DNA from: Erythroxylum novogranatense
Taxonomy: Eukaryota > Streptophyta > Magnoliopsida > Malpighiales > Erythroxylaceae
NCBI GenBank assembly: GCA_029891385.1
Contig: CM057225.1
Span: 14,883,498-14,947,497, forward strand
DNA length: 64,000 nucleotides
Reading direction: 5' to 3'
Shown: one piece after another, positions 1 through 12,370 of the stretch
Layout: each line of letters starts with the position of its first letter
Numbering within the stretch: position 1 is the first letter of the stretch
Notes under the pieces: generated by a model
The model's input: the letters and a program-made list of their open reading frames with translations, nothing else
What the model was told of the DNA's origin: nothing
Database searches by the model: none
Program-made: the position numbers and the translations under genes

Positions 1-76
1 CATATATAAAGAACTCCTTACTCCCTTTTATCAAGAATAATATAAGCACAGTCAATAATACTCATGTCTCTAATAC

Positions 77-3000
77 TGTTAGCCCCAAAAAAAAATTTAT
101 TTAATTAAGCATGATTAGACTAATTAAGTAATTGAGTTAGCATTATTTGAGATGATAGTAATTAAATATGATAGCATTAAATAGCATATGACATTAAATG
201 ATTAAGTAGCATTAATTGATTAAGTTAGATAACATTAAGTAATAAGTTAGGTAAGAGTTAATAACATTTAATATGTTAGTTGGTTAGTTAGGTTAAGATT
301 AAATGCAATGGGCTTGTATGGGCCTAAGTAAGTTGTAGTAGGGAAGTATAAGAAGAAGAAGGAATTAAGTGAAGAAGTGGGCTTGGGCTTAAGTTAAATG
401 AAAGAAGTATAAAAAGAAGAAGAAAGAAGAAGTGGTCTTACAATTGGAGAGGAAGCCAACGAAATTTAGAGAGAAAAGAGAGGGGGAGTGGACGGTAAAG
501 AGGAGAGAAGAAAGAAGAAGAAGAGTTCTTGCTAGGGTTTGATTCTCCATGAGTTTTAGAGGGTTTTTAAAGAAAGTTCAAGAGGAAAAAGTGTGGAGGA
601 AGAGCTAAGCTACTTTTTGAGCCAAGAAATTCTTTGGTTGAGTCAAGAACCAAGGTAAGTTATAATTTCAAGTGTTAGTTTTTGGTTGGGTTTTGGTGTA
701 GATAGCTTAGAAAGAAGATGGGTTTAGTGATTCTAAAGTTCATATCATGATTTAGGTTCATTAGGTTTTCAATTTTTGAAACCCTAAGTGATATGAGGTT
801 ATTTTCTTGTCATGGATGAAGAAGGACAAGAAGAAAGAGAAGAGCAAGAGGAGGAGCTCCATTTAGCAAAGATTTAGCAAGTTATAAGGTGGGTTTCACT
901 TTTATCTTTATGTTAGTAAGTATTAAATGCTACTTTAACTAATGAATTTAATGATTTGTAACTATTTGAGATAAGCATTGATTGTGCCTTGATCATGTGC
1001 GTAAGATGGTGTATGATTGCCATTAAGTGAGCATTTTAACAGTGTATGACATTGCTTGTTATTGCTTGAAATTGCCATGAATTGAATGAGCATGAATGAG
1101 GTCATGAAATGTGAGCTAAGCATGAAATATATCATTTTCAAGAATCAGCTTTAAGGATGCATGAAAATCCATTTTCAGAAAATCGATCGATGGACAAGAC
1201 AAGTCCAGTTTTTATGCATGAAATTCAGTGTTATGTGGGTTAGTTAAGTCCACCAGCAAAGTCACGTGCATGTTGACCAGTATAGCCTTCGCCCGGCTGC
1301 CCGATTGTAGCATAGGATGTTCCTTTTGGACTCCTCAGCATATGAATACACTTGTGTAGCTCATCAGTAACCCGTGGACTTTTCGAACCATCAGCTATGT
1401 ATTTATGTGTTAGCATATGTTAGCAAGAATGAGAATTACATGGATCATGTACATCGTGTTTTGAGATTGATAAATTTCATGAAATGCATGATTGTATGAT
1501 TGCTATACAAAAGTGCTAAAAGTATGATTAATGAAACAATGTAGCTTATTAGCCTAAATATAAACGTGTTACCCACGAGCGAAAGCTCACCCCCACCTTC
1601 CCGTCCTATCTCCAGGTGAAGATCGGGATCTCGAAGAATGAGGTCAAGGCATACTCCAAGATCTTAGTGTTTTGTTTTTGTATTTCAAGATAACTATTGT
1701 AAATCAATGCTTTAGATGCATTTTGGGCAAATGATGTTTTTGCAAGTTTATGTTTTGTATTTGATGTAGTGGCTTAAAATGCCCTCTAAAGCTTTGTAAT
1801 AACTCATATTTTTCATATGAAAGCAAGAATATTCAGTTCTAATGTATTTTGAGCAATTCATGTATGTTTTGAAACAATTGCATCATTGTATAGCTTGGAT
1901 ATGATTAGAATGTTAGGAGTGTGATTGTTGCCTTGAATTGAGTTGGAGTTACACTTGGGATTAAGTTGTGTTATATGAGGTTGCATGTTGAGTTTTATGC
2001 AGGTGGAAGCATTAGAATTGCAAATTGGTTAGTTGCATTTTTTAAAGGGAAGTGCTGTCAAATTTTCTTAAAATTTGATAGAACTTCGCTTCAATTTTAG
2101 ACCCTCTTAAGGCTTGATTTAGATCAGGAAGTCTTCATGAAGATTGTAGTAGAAGTTCAGAGCTTTCTAAGGGTGTATGATTTGCTTCATTTGGACTTAG
2201 GGTTAAAAAGTTATGAGGTGAAGAACACATTCAGTTACTGTTCATGTACTGTTACATTGGTCTTTAATGAGCAGTGTCCTTTGAGTGACATTTTGCCTTG
2301 ATTAATGAGGAAATTAGCTTTAGCATCCTTCATGAGATTTTTAGTTTATCTTGTTATCTTTCCATGAAGGTATAGTATGCACATATTGGAGCTAGGAATA
2401 AGAAGTTATGAGTTTAGAAAGGTGGTAGTCTCAAGTGGTTTTAAGGATGAGAGGTTGGAAGTTCTAGAAAATGGCATGTCCGTTAAACGGACATGAATGT
2501 CCGTTAAATGGATAGCCTCATGTGCCAAAACACCTCTTCACCTGTCCATGTCCGTTAGACGGACTTGCATGTCCGTTTAACGGACATTTGCGAACCATTT
2601 GGTACCCATCCACCCGAACGTGTCCGTTAAAGGGACATGCATGTCCGTTTAACGGACAGCTACGGGAATAAGTGCAAATTGGACAAAGTTAGAGGCCGAA
2701 TATTGTTTTGTGGTCTTTATAATCGTTGTAGATATAGATGTCTACTTTCAAATGGTGAAATAACGAACACAATCCGACCTCTATATTAAAAGTTATGAGA
2801 ATCGCGCCAAAAGAGTTTCATTTGGATTTTTGAAGTGAGCATGGTCTATGGTTTTGGACATAAATCCCTCATCCGACCTCCAATGGAGGTGAGGCTTGAA
2901 CCATTGGATTTATAAGACATATATATTTCTTGATACAAAAATTGGTATCATTTGGAGTTAAATTGAGGAAGTTCTCATTAAAGGAAGTGAGAGGCTGGTT

Positions 3001-3260
3001 AAGAGAGCATGTTTCGGATATGAACTCTTCTAGTTTTTGGAGTGTATCTTGAGTTATATAACTCCGATTAATGTGATTCTTGCCTCTATGCGAACGTGAG
3101 GCTTTAAGCTATATTTGATATGAACAAGTCAAATTGTGATTACGATGTTTAGGTAGTGTGCGCTCATCACTTTTATGGAGCAACATCGAATAGCACTGCA
3201 ATGTCCTAAGCGCAAGGTTTCAGGACTACGGAAGTTGGGCTCTTGAAACGGGGTCCGACA
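77..3260 (+). mobile_element. Long terminal repeat of a Ty3/gypsy-type retrotransposon, about 3.2 kb
   Basis: The segment starts TGTTAGCCCC and ends GGGGTCCGACA, so it has the TG...CA ends of an LTR. It is followed after six bases by a sequence matching the 3' end of plant initiator-Met tRNA. A TATA-like TATAAAAAG lies near 408, followed by purine-rich sequence and an 'agggtttga' leader-like stretch, which fits a U3-R boundary. The size and the later gag-like start suggest a Tekay/Del-like chromovirus, but that is inference. The partner LTR is not in the window, so it could be a 5' LTR of a truncated element or a near-solo LTR. Confidence 0.7.
2476..2658. repeat. Cluster of six palindromic TGTCCGTTAAACGGACA units inside the LTR
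   Basis: Six copies or near-copies of a short palindrome built on TGTCCGTT/AACGGACA lie at about 2476, 2497, 2549, 2569, 2621 and 2641. They form three closely spaced pairs separated by unique sequence. The palindromes could form hairpins in RNA or single-stranded DNA. They lie in the 3' half of the LTR, probably in R/U5. Function unknown. Confidence 0.8.
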
Positions 3261-3505
3261 TTATTGTGGTATCAAAGCCAAAGTAAGAGTATTAGGTTAT
3301 AAGCAGTTGGGGTCCGGTCTACGGATCGGGTTCCGACAAATACCATCCCGATTACCCCTAATTAAAGGGCATATAAGGATAATGGAAACCCTAGGTATGT
3401 GACATTTTTAGACTATATGAATTGAGAAAGGCTCTTCTCGTTATGACTCCTAGGTTTGTGTGACATTTCATTGGACGAAATTGGTGAACAAGTAGAGTTT
3501 GTTAA
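3261..3505 (+). pseudogene. Truncated internal region of the gypsy element with a gag-like start
   Basis: After the primer site is a short untranslated stretch and then an ATG at 3443 opening with codons for Met-Thr-Pro-Arg before an in-frame stop a few codons later. This is where gag would begin. No further gag or pol sequence follows, so the element is cut off here, at roughly 3500, where base composition changes to AT-rich intergenic DNA. The gag reading is tentative. Confidence 0.4.
3267..3280 (+). other. Retrotransposon primer-binding site (tRNA-iMet)
   Basis: TGGTATCAAAGCCA differs by one base from the complement of the plant initiator-Met tRNA 3' end (TGGTATCAGAGCCA). It lies six bases after the LTR end at 3260, the right place and strand for minus-strand priming. 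Confidence 0.75.
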
Positions 3506-4405
3506 GATAAAATTATGATGAGCTTGTGTGTATGTTTAATGATATAAAAACTAATGTTTTAAAAATTAGACCGAAAGTTAAACCGGTAAGATAAGAGATT
3601 TAGGTTTAAAAGATTCAACCGATACTAAACCATTATAAAATCATCTAAAGATTGAATAAAATTAAATAATTTAAAATATGATTAAAAAGATTGTCATTAT
3701 TCACCAAATATTTGATGTTTAATTAAAAATTGTTAAATAAAATTAATTGATTTATTGTAGTTTATAAGAACTTATTAATTAATCTACGTAAAAGACTAAT
3801 TAATTAATAAACTAATCAATTTTTAATAACAACAGTTATTAAAGTGAAATGAACCTAAAAGTTAAAAATCGAATCGAAAAGTTAAATGGTTAAAAGTTCT
3901 TATAGTTGAACTGGTCAAACACGTTGGATTTTTAATTAATGATAAAAACTCTTTAGTTAGCAATCATGTTTTTGTCTACTAATGGTCTTTCTTTTAAATT
4001 ACGTGAATAGACAAAATTTAGTAGTCCTTTTCCTATTTAAGTAGTTTCTGATGCTGATTAGTTTTACCCAAAGCTCGACAACGTTCATCTTAGTCATCTT
4101 AGTATTATGTGATTGAAAGAAAGGGTGGAGGCACAATAAGGAAATCTGTTCCTTTTCGCAGTGAGCATTTGACTTCACCCATTCAATGTTGTTTTATGTT
4201 TTGATAGTAGAAATTATTCATTTTCGTGGTTTTATAAAAGTTGTAACTGCATAGTCGTAATTGCTTAAGCTGCTCCTTTGGTTAGTATGCAATTCTATCT
4301 ACTTTTATCAAAATAAGTTGGTTATTATACTATTAAACAGTGCTTTGGATGTAAATTTATTGGTCAACTTCAGCCATTACATTTAGCTAGAAGAGATAAC
4401 TATAA
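3506..4405. other. AT-rich intergenic DNA, nothing recognised
   Basis: No open frame, RNA gene or repeat could be supported here on either strand. The composition is strongly AT-rich with short TTAATTAA-like words. Confidence 0.6.
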
Positions 4406-5010
4406 GGTCTTATTTGGTAAAGTTATTAGGAATGAATAAAACAAGGAATGACAAAATTGTAATGCATTTTAAACAATCCTAAACTTCTATTCTTAAGGAG
4501 GATGGAGGTATAAATTTGAATCAAATATTAGCCATAAGCGAGGTCGAGATATTATTAGAATATTATCAAATTATTATCAAAATATATAAGATATTATCAA
4601 GATATTGATTATTATTATAATATTATCATCGTAATCACACATTACGATCTTTTATATTAAAATTTAACAATTATTTTATTTTATTTTATTGATATTTTCA
4701 TTCTTATCATAAAATTATACATAATTATTTTAAAATTAATAATTTCATAAATCAATGAAAATTTTCATTAATTATTTATAAAATGAAAATATTTTAATTA
4801 ATTATTTACAAAATAGATAATATAAGAACTAAATATGAGTAAAACAATTTCTCATTATCATTCATAATATTTGATACCAAATACTACATAATTGTTAACT
4901 TTGTTTAATTCCATACCAAACATGCATAATTAATAATTTTATTCCTATTCTATTATCACTTTTTATTCTCATTCCTTTTTTCCTGATTCCTTCAGTTACC
5001 AAATGAGACT
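4406..5010. mobile_element. Candidate MITE with imperfect terminal inverted repeats
   Basis: The left end reads GGTCTTATTTGGTAA (4406-4420). The reverse complement of the right end is AGTCTCATTTGGTAA (4996-5010), 13 of 15 bases matching. The interior is AT-rich and noncoding. A TTTGGTAA core at both ends is common in plant hAT-type MITEs. I see no clear target-site duplication, so this stays a candidate. Confidence 0.45.
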
Positions 5011-5445
5011 TGAGAATTTTATTTTATTTCCTTAGGGTAATCCATGAATGAATTAACCAAACAAATTCACAGTGTAACCATCTTCACTCATATTTATCAT
5101 TGTTATTAGCTTTTATATCAATTCATCTACAAATGCGTAACCCAATAATATTTGGGTATAAGATACGAAGTTTTCTTATTGTTTAAGAGATCTTAAAATT
5201 TTATTAATATTTAAAATTCTCTAATTTTAGTATTTTTAAAGACTTTGGTTAAAAATAATGACAAAACACACTTGAAATGAATATCAAACGTGGATCATTC
5301 AAATGTTACTTATATAATGATTCAACTAAGCTCTTTAATCCAAACTAATTAAACTTGACATAAGTTATAATTATATTAAATTATTTATTTAAGTCAATGT
5401 TAATTTATTCAAGTTGAGTTTAAGAGCTAAGTTGAGTTACCATAT
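5011..5445. other. AT-rich intergenic DNA, nothing recognised
   Basis: No supported coding frame or repeat. Open frames here are short and lack any family signature. Confidence 0.55.
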
Positions 5446-5632
5446 TTGTTGGATCCCACACCCCACCCGTAGGTGTTTGCAAGTTATACTGTGGCGTGTG
5501 TTTACGGGTTATACCGCGGCATCCAACACAAATTGGTATTGTCCTCTTTGGTCAGGATTCGAACCCCTGAGTTCAAGGTTTTGTTGCTTTTATAAGCATG
5601 CCTCTTATCATTGAGCCAAATGGACTAAAAAC
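5446..5632 (-). mobile_element. tRNA-derived SINE, copy 1
   Basis: Read on the minus strand, the segment opens with a pol III A-box-like TGGCTCAATGATAAGAGG and has a B-box GGTTCGAATCC about 45 bases on (minus-strand reading of about 5550-5560). It continues into a body containing GGATGCCGCGGTATAACCCG. The same body recurs on the plus strand at 9563-9680, which shows that it is a dispersed family. It is not a tRNA gene because it cannot fold into a complete cloverleaf and lacks an anticodon arm. Confidence 0.65.
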
Positions 5633-5639
5633 CAAAGCA

Positions 5640-7174
5640 TGTCCATTCAGGAAAATGGGTCCTCGCGGCGAAAAGAAACTCGCCGCGGCGAGGGCATAAG
5701 TGTGCGCCGCGGCGTGAGCACTCGCTTGCGTAGCGATGTGCCCACTTACTTACGTGCACATGACGACGCGGGACTGCGTGTGTCATGACGTGCGAGGCTT
5801 AGGCCAAGCCGTCATGCAATTTGGCGGCGCCATGACGTCGAGCCCAATTTCCTCCCGAAACTTGATTTTTTTAAAAATTTCAATCCAATTCTTCCCATCT
5901 TTCACAACATAATTCATCTTAACACTAAAACATCACTCACACATCATTTTCTAACTTATTTCCAAACCAATCTCATTCACAAAACATCAAAAATTAACTA
6001 GGATCGCAAACCCTAAAAATCCAACATATAGGTAACCCATTCTTTAACTATTAACACTCAAAACATGATTCATTCATCGAATCAAGAGTAATGATACTTA
6101 TACTTCCTTGATTTGGCTTTAAAATCTTCAAACTCTTCATGCTTTCCTAAAAAACCCAAGCCTTTCTCTTCTCTTCTTCTCTCCCACGACATCTTCCTCT
6201 TTTTTTTTCACAAAAACCCTAACTTCCTCTTTTTATACACTTAAGAAGGGTGAAAAGTCCATTCTACCCCTTCCTTTAAACCTTAAGTCTTACAATCTTA
6301 AGTGTCATGCCCAATCTATCCTTATACAAATTCTTATAACTTTACTACTTCAATTCAGAAATTGAAACTCTTAGGGACTGAATTAAGGTTCAATTTCTTC
6401 AGATAACGAGCAGATCCATGTTTCTAGTTTATTTAGAAACAAACAGTAACTTAATTGGATCACTACCAATCATGAATTTCTCATCAGGTTGAACCATGTT
6501 TGGAAAATATCCCATTAATACGTTTTTAATTTAAAGCGATATAGTCATAACTTCAGAAAACTCTTTTCTTTCAATCCTGGTATCGAAAAATATCAAACTC
6601 TATAGTGACAGAAAGCCTTCAACATTTCTACAAGTTTCATGTAGATCAATGTCTCAAATTTTGTCTAAATCACAAAGTCAACACTATACCCCCGAAAAGT
6701 TAACTTTTCTAAATTCTTCAAATTCACACACTTTGATTATTTCTTTCTTGCCTATCAATTTCCATTTCAATCAATTCATTTACTTTGACTTTCATAATCC
6801 TCTCCACATTTCAATGGCTCATGATACAAATCTTCCAACTCAAGTCATTAATTTGTAGTGTTAATTTGACAGTCATTTCCAGTACCGAAAATCTCATCGG
6901 TACCCGCCTAGCAATTTTATGCAGAATGCACATCAATCATTCCAATTCAATTTTGTTTCAAACACCAAATCTCACATTTTTCACAAAATTTACACTTATA
7001 GACACATATGCCGGGAATTGTCACGAATGCATATACAATCATGTGCATTTGAAAAATTTTCCATTCATATCAATATAGAGGCCATTTTACGCATGTATGT
7101 CAAAATACGTGTACACACTCACAAATCGATACAAATTTATCATTTTATTCTTCCCATCGGTGATGGGATGTTAC
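5640..7174 (-). mobile_element. Minus-strand gypsy-type LTR (TGTAACATCCC start)
   Basis: On the minus strand an LTR begins TGTAACATCCC at 7174. Just upstream is a purine-rich tract (AAGAGAGGAGAAT), preceded by TTCGAGGACGAAATTT. That is the typical pol-end/polypurine/LTR-start signature of plant gypsy elements. A TATAAAAAGAGG motif lies near 6235 on the minus strand, with an 'agggttt' leader after it. The 3' side of the LTR, near 5660-5860, is unusually GC-rich and full of CGCCGCGGCG words. The LTR's far end is unclear where the SINE sits. Confidence 0.65.
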
Positions 7175-9562
7175 AATTCTCCTCTCTTAATAAAAATTTC
7201 GTCCTCGAAATTCATTTTGACACTGAACAAGGTAGGGGTACTGTTATCTCTTACACTCTTCCATTTCGTATATCAACATTCTATTCGATGTTTCCTTTAA
7301 CATCACAATTGATGTTATCAATTGGTCCTTCACTTCTTTATTTAGAAAACATACTTCTTCAATTATGCCCTTGATGAGTTTTCAGAAAATTCGACTCATT
7401 ATTACCAGTTACAATACCACACATATATCGGATTGAAACAATCCAAGCCATAAATTCACTTTAAAAGCCATTTGTATAAGACTCACATTCGTTCTTATTG
7501 TTGTGATTGAGTGCATCTCACATATACAAAGTATTGGCCCGTAAGCTTAGTCATAATACTAGCCCGTAGGCTTAGTCGCATCAGAATACTAACCCGTAGG
7601 CTCAGTCGAATCAGAATACTGGCCCGTAGGCTCAGTCGAATCAGAAAATCACGGAGCATAGCTCTACGTGGAAGCACTTCAAATAGGCGACTCAAATCAC
7701 AACTCATTTATATTTCATGCATTCATGAGATGGAATGCATCACTTACATTGCATGAACTTATTCGAACATATTCACTCAAGTCGACATTCTTAGCTACCA
7801 ATTGCTCTTTTGAGGTCCCCTTACTAGGACCTCTCTTTATTAGGTAGTACATATATTTTATGTCATCAACATCCCCGAAATCCACAATTTGGGCTTTCCT
7901 AAATTCTTTTTGCAACACTAATATTACTTTTCCATAATTGGTACATTTTCCTTTTTGCTCCACTTTAACTCGTCACTATACCCTCTTTATTGCACTTGAT
8001 TGAGTAGCCCAGTATCCACAAATATGGTACTCTGCTATGCAATGCTCTATTCGATATTGTTGATCGGAACATTTACGATATTAGGATAGGTCCCTCTATA
8101 TAATTCTTCAATCTTTTCAAAATTCCCGTCTTACATTAATCTCCACTAATCTGTCTATTTATAGGTAAATCAAAATTCCATTCCTTCAAACCCGTTACTA
8201 GCTCAGCATCTTTCAAGACATATATCCAAATTCAGCTCATAAGACTACAATTGTCCTTAAATACACAAATCGATTTACTATTGTAATAGATTGTGTCATA
8301 ATCTCTCATGGGAGCTTGTCATAAATAACAAAATAATGAATTCCTCAAGAATTCTTTTAACTAACTTTATTAATGCAACTACAAATATTTCGCACACTAT
8401 TTCAATATAATCATAATTTCTCGTAATGACATGTTACTAGTTAACGCCAAAAGATATAACTTCAAACTCATTTTGCTCATGTATAGTTCTTGTAATTCCG
8501 TGAGTGACTAATCCCTCAATCTAGTGGTATTGTCACTTGCTATCCTCTATTTGTCATTGAATTTCCTTTTTCTCGACGGATTTCAGCAGTTCTTTCTATT
8601 CCCGAAGATTCGACATTGATTTATGCCAATTTCAGTTCCTTTTTACTTACTGGTCCCCACATTGCAATCTATCCTCAAACATAACTTCCTGTGTTGGAAA
8701 ATCCACCATCAGAGGTACTCTTGTGGTTCCCAAACATATTTCCATAGCCTATGATGTGATCCAAATTCACTTCACATTAACAAGACTGTCTCCTCGAATT
8801 GTTGAAATCCACTTATATAATTGGATATCTTACATCATCAAAAGATATACACTCTCAATAGCCTTTTCTCATTCTTATACTAGAGTCTTTGCCATGGATG
8901 TAATTTCAAATATTCGCTTTTGACTCACTGGTTATTCATTTCAAATTTATTCCCTCTTTGATCATACATTGAATTTACCAACTTATCCCTATCTCATTGA
9001 TTTCTTGGTACAAACCACGCTATTATTCATAACTCCTTGATCATTAATTGATTCCCATGATTTCTTTTTATCTCAAGAAAAGCATAACAATTCCTATCAT
9101 AATTAATATGATCAACACATCTTTGATAATGAGACTCAATGAGGCATTAAGCAATTTAGTAACGCTAACACCCCAGTAGATACCAAATCCTTACATCTTA
9201 CTTAAAGATGTATTAAAATCAAGTCTTCCATTAATCAAATTCACTAATACTACATATCCCCAAATAACTCTAAATAACATATCTTTCCTTGTTCCAGTCC
9301 ATGGTTGGGGTTTACCATATGATCATAACAGAAACCGATTTTTGTAGGCTCCTATCGGGCCCTGCACTTGTTCCTCACATTAACACACGTAACACACGTA
9401 TTAACAGTGATTTTACTCTAATTTTTTACCGTTATTTACCTCTTCTTCTAACGTTGTCCATACTACCCATCATGTATCACATTACATCACTTGTAAAATC
9501 ACGTTTCTCTCATTTTCTCATCCAAGTATATATTCTCAATCCATTCAAAATGATAAAAGTAG
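7175..9562 (-). pseudogene. Degenerate internal side of the minus-strand gypsy element
   Basis: This stretch lies upstream of the 3' LTR start at 7174 and should hold pol, but only the extreme 3' end (7175-7215, minus strand) is recognisable. The rest shows short unrelated open frames and no integrase or chromodomain motif that I can read. It contains the 30-bp tandem repeat at 7536-7650. It could be a non-autonomous element or unrelated intergenic DNA beyond the first few hundred bases. Confidence 0.35.
7536..7650. repeat. Four-copy tandem repeat, 30-bp unit
   Basis: A first unit of 25 bases (7536-7560) is followed by three units of 30 bases (7561-7590, 7591-7620, 7621-7650), each with a CCCGTAGGCT-AGTCG core and a TCAGAATACT-like end. 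The units are contiguous and differ at a few positions. This is a minisatellite inside repeat-derived DNA. Confidence 0.85.
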
Positions 9563-9680
9563 AGGCATGTTCTTAGAAACAACAAAACCTTGAGGGGTCG
9601 CGAGTTCGATTCCCAAAGAGGACAATCTGACTAAGGTTGGATGCCGCGGTATAACCCGCAAACACATGCCGGGTTCATGA
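9563..9680 (+). mobile_element. tRNA-derived SINE, copy 2 (5'-truncated)
   Basis: The plus strand carries GTAGAGGCATG, then CAACAAAACCTTGA, a B-box-like GAGTTCGATTCC, AAAGAGGACAAT, and GGATGCCGCGGTATAACCCG. The same order of words is found on the minus strand at 5446-5632. The A-box end is degraded or missing. Confidence 0.6.
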
Positions 9681-9785
9681 ATTCCTCCTTTCTTTACACA
9701 TGAATGATTGCCAATAATTCACTTAACAGTTCTAGCTTCCATAAAAGGTTCGGGGCCTAACATATATATGGTACAATCTGAAGGA

Positions 9786-10960
9786 TTTTAGGATCTAGAT
9801 GGAACTGACATGGTTTGCGCGTTAAACAGATTAATATATGTTATACAATAAACCTCCAAAAAGTGATACCTTACAGTTGATGAGGTTATGAGCTCTTTCA
9901 GCTTCATGGAAAATAAAGTTAAAAAGATGCTTGTACTATGAGGTTAGGGGGAGCAAAATTATCTTCCTATTACTGCATGTGGATGATATATTGCTCATGT
10001 CAAATTACTTGACCATATTATATGAGGATAAGTAACTTTTGGTTAAGAACTTTGACATAAAGGACCTTGGCATAGCATCTTCTTTCTTAGGCATTTAGAT
10101 TCATCGGGATAGATCTCAACACTCATTAGACCTCTCACAGAGTGCAAACATTGAGTTTGTGTTATAAAGGTTTAATACGATTAACTGTAAACCTGATGTA
10201 GCACCTATCTTTGATAGTAAGAGATAATCTTTGACACCATATCCAAAGAATAAAGAAAAGAGAGAGGTTATGAGGAATGTTCTGTATTCTATTACGGTTG
10301 GTAGCCTGATGTATGCTCGGGTAAGTATTAGGTAGGACATTACATTTACTGTTAAACTGCTTGGTCAATATCTAGTTAACCTAGATGTAGACCATTGAAA
10401 TTAGTCAAGCAAGTGTTGAGATAATTAAAAGGAATCAAGGATTATATATTGACATATAGAAAAGTCAATAGACTAAACCTCGTAGGGAATTCAGATTCAA
10501 ATTTAGCTATGTATTCGGATGATCGAAACTGCACTTAAGGTTACAGTCTTTTAAGTTTGCAGATAGTACAATGTCGTGGAAGAGTGTTAAGTAGACACGG
10601 GTGATTTCCTCAACCATGCATACAGAGTGCATGCTGTGGAGCTGATTCATAGACAATTTAGCTTAAAAATTTGATTTATGGTTTGTTTGTGGTTGATTCA
10701 GTGGCTAGACCCATTCGGTTGTAATGTGATAATCAAGCTACTATATTGTTTAATAACAACATTAAATATCACAGGGTCTTAGCATTTTGAGGTCAAATAT
10801 TTGACCATGAAGGAGTTGACACGAAAAGGTGACATTAAGGTTTGAAACATTTAAAGATTGAGGAAAAGTTAGTCAATCCTTTAACTAAAGGACTTCACCC
10901 ACGGTATGATGGTTTATTAATAAAGATGATCATTGTTTATCTTCAGTAATACGTTTTATC
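9786..10960 (+). pseudogene. Ty1/copia reverse transcriptase and RNase H remnant
   Basis: Translated in shifting frames, the plus strand gives recognisable copia pol words in the right order: a degraded HVDDILLM catalytic motif near 9977, FDIKDLG near 10050, a HRDRSQ word near 10105, VGSLMYAR near 10303, a CDNQAT RNase H word near 10727 and an LTKGL terminal word near 10880. Many stop codons and frameshifts interrupt it. The 5' half of the element (gag, protease, integrase) is absent. Confidence 0.75.
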
Positions 10961-11619
10961 ATATATTGTCATAATATGTATGAAAGTCTTAAGATTGGTG
11001 TCAATCTTAAGCATTTAAAGGTCATTGGGCATATATATAGATTGACTTTAAGCCTATGTCGTTTAGACGCATACAGTTTTATATGGATATCCTTAAAGTT
11101 TCACATGACATAGGGGAACTTAAGTTTTAATCCTATAAAGGTTCTCTAATGCATTTTAGCAATCGGTTGGAGAACAAAAAGGTTTCTTCTGATGTAGTTT
11201 AGCATTTGGTGAGAGGAAACAAGTTTTCTCTAATGTTTTTTAGCATTTGGTGAGAGAAAACAAGATTTCTCTAATGTAGTTTAGCATAAAGTTGAGAAAT
11301 TGAGACCAACAAATGAAGATGATATAATTTAGATAATAAAGGTATCATCCTAGTTTGCCATACTCTATTTTCCCATTCATGTTAGTGAGGTATTATGTAT
11401 ACGTGATTGTATTAACTCTGTGTCACACATGACACAAGCATTTGATACTTTTCAGTATCGAAAATCTTGCAAGACAAAATGATGGACTTTCGTTATCTTT
11501 GGATCAAATGTTTGTTTTTAAACTTAGTCGACTAATTACAGTAACGTAGCTTAACCAAGTTTTAAAATTGTTTTCAACTTGAGTCAATACCGCAATTAAG
11601 TATTGTCCAAGGGGGAGAA
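10961..11619 (+). other. 3' untranslated region of the copia remnant ending in a polypurine tract
   Basis: The stretch after the RNase H remnant has no open frame. Around 11155-11285 are three similar words of the type TTTAGCATTTGGTGAGAGAAAACAAG, an internal imperfect direct repeat. It ends with TCCAAGGGGGAGAA (about 11605-11619), a classic copia polypurine tract directly before an LTR start. Confidence 0.6.
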
Positions 11620-11831
11620 TGTTGGGTATTTTTGACTTTTCTCATAAAGTTGGACAACATTTAATTGCATTTTTTGATTTTTTAAATAACTTATCAGTTA
11701 AGTTACATAATTTGATCCATAAAAAGATAATAAAGTGGCCTAATAAATGATCTAAATAAATGGGTCAAGTTCGGATGAAAAATAGATCCCGATCAGTATA
11801 GACCGGACCCATATCGAGCCTGTGATAGGAA
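11620..11831 (+). mobile_element. 5' part of the copia 3' LTR
   Basis: The LTR begins TGTTGGGTATTTTTGAC directly after the polypurine tract. The sequence can be followed for only about 210 bases before a new LTR-like start appears at 11832, so the copia LTR is either truncated or interrupted there. Confidence 0.6.
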
Positions 11832-12290
11832 TGTAACATCCCGTTACACATGTTAAGGCTAGAATAATAAATTATGAGAAATTTATGTGAAATTAAAAAA
11901 AACACGTCATGCATAACTTATTTGTGACATGCACATTTTTGCATATTCATATGATTGTACATGCATTCATTGACATTTTTCGGGTACAATTGAGTTGTTA
12001 AATGTGATTAAATTGTGTTTTGGTCATTTTGGTGTATTTCGGGTATTTTGAAAATTTTGGTGAATTTTGAAAAATATTAGAATTTGGATCAATTCTTGAG
12101 TGACACATGACATTAATAGGCAGATAACAAATGGTGAATTAGTTGTGACAAATGGCTTGAAAGTGAGAAGACACGTGAATGACATGCATGATATACATAT
12201 AGTCTGATGTTTTGTGTTAGGAATTTGTCTCTGTAACTTGTGCTCTTCATTGTTCTTCTTCACCGATTAACAAACTGTTATGTTCTTTGT
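11832..12290 (+). mobile_element. Possible second gypsy-type LTR fragment
   Basis: The segment begins TGTAACATCCCG, the same opening as the minus-strand LTR at 7174. The following words (AATAATAAATTATGAGAAATTTATG) resemble that LTR's start in composition. No matching CA end was found before the SINE-like sequence at 12371, so the extent is a guess. Confidence 0.35.
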
Positions 12291-12370
12291 ACATTGGATT
12301 TATTTTCATTGTTGGAAATAAAAGCTGAAACAAGTAACTTGATGATATTTTCATCATCATCATCATCATC

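Noticed and set aside
5540..5632. tRNA gene on the minus strand
   Set aside because: A and B boxes are present but no cloverleaf or anticodon arm can be drawn, and the body recurs elsewhere as a SINE.
6649..7374. Overlapping plus-strand frames of 67-151 codons
   Set aside because: They lie antisense to a gypsy LTR, have no family signature, and overlap each other in several frames.
7536..7650. CRISPR-like array
   Set aside because: Units are contiguous without spacers, only four copies, in a plant repeat.
7715..7963. Minus-strand frame of 82 codons as a gag or pol piece
   Set aside because: No retroelement motif can be read and the surrounding frames do not continue it.
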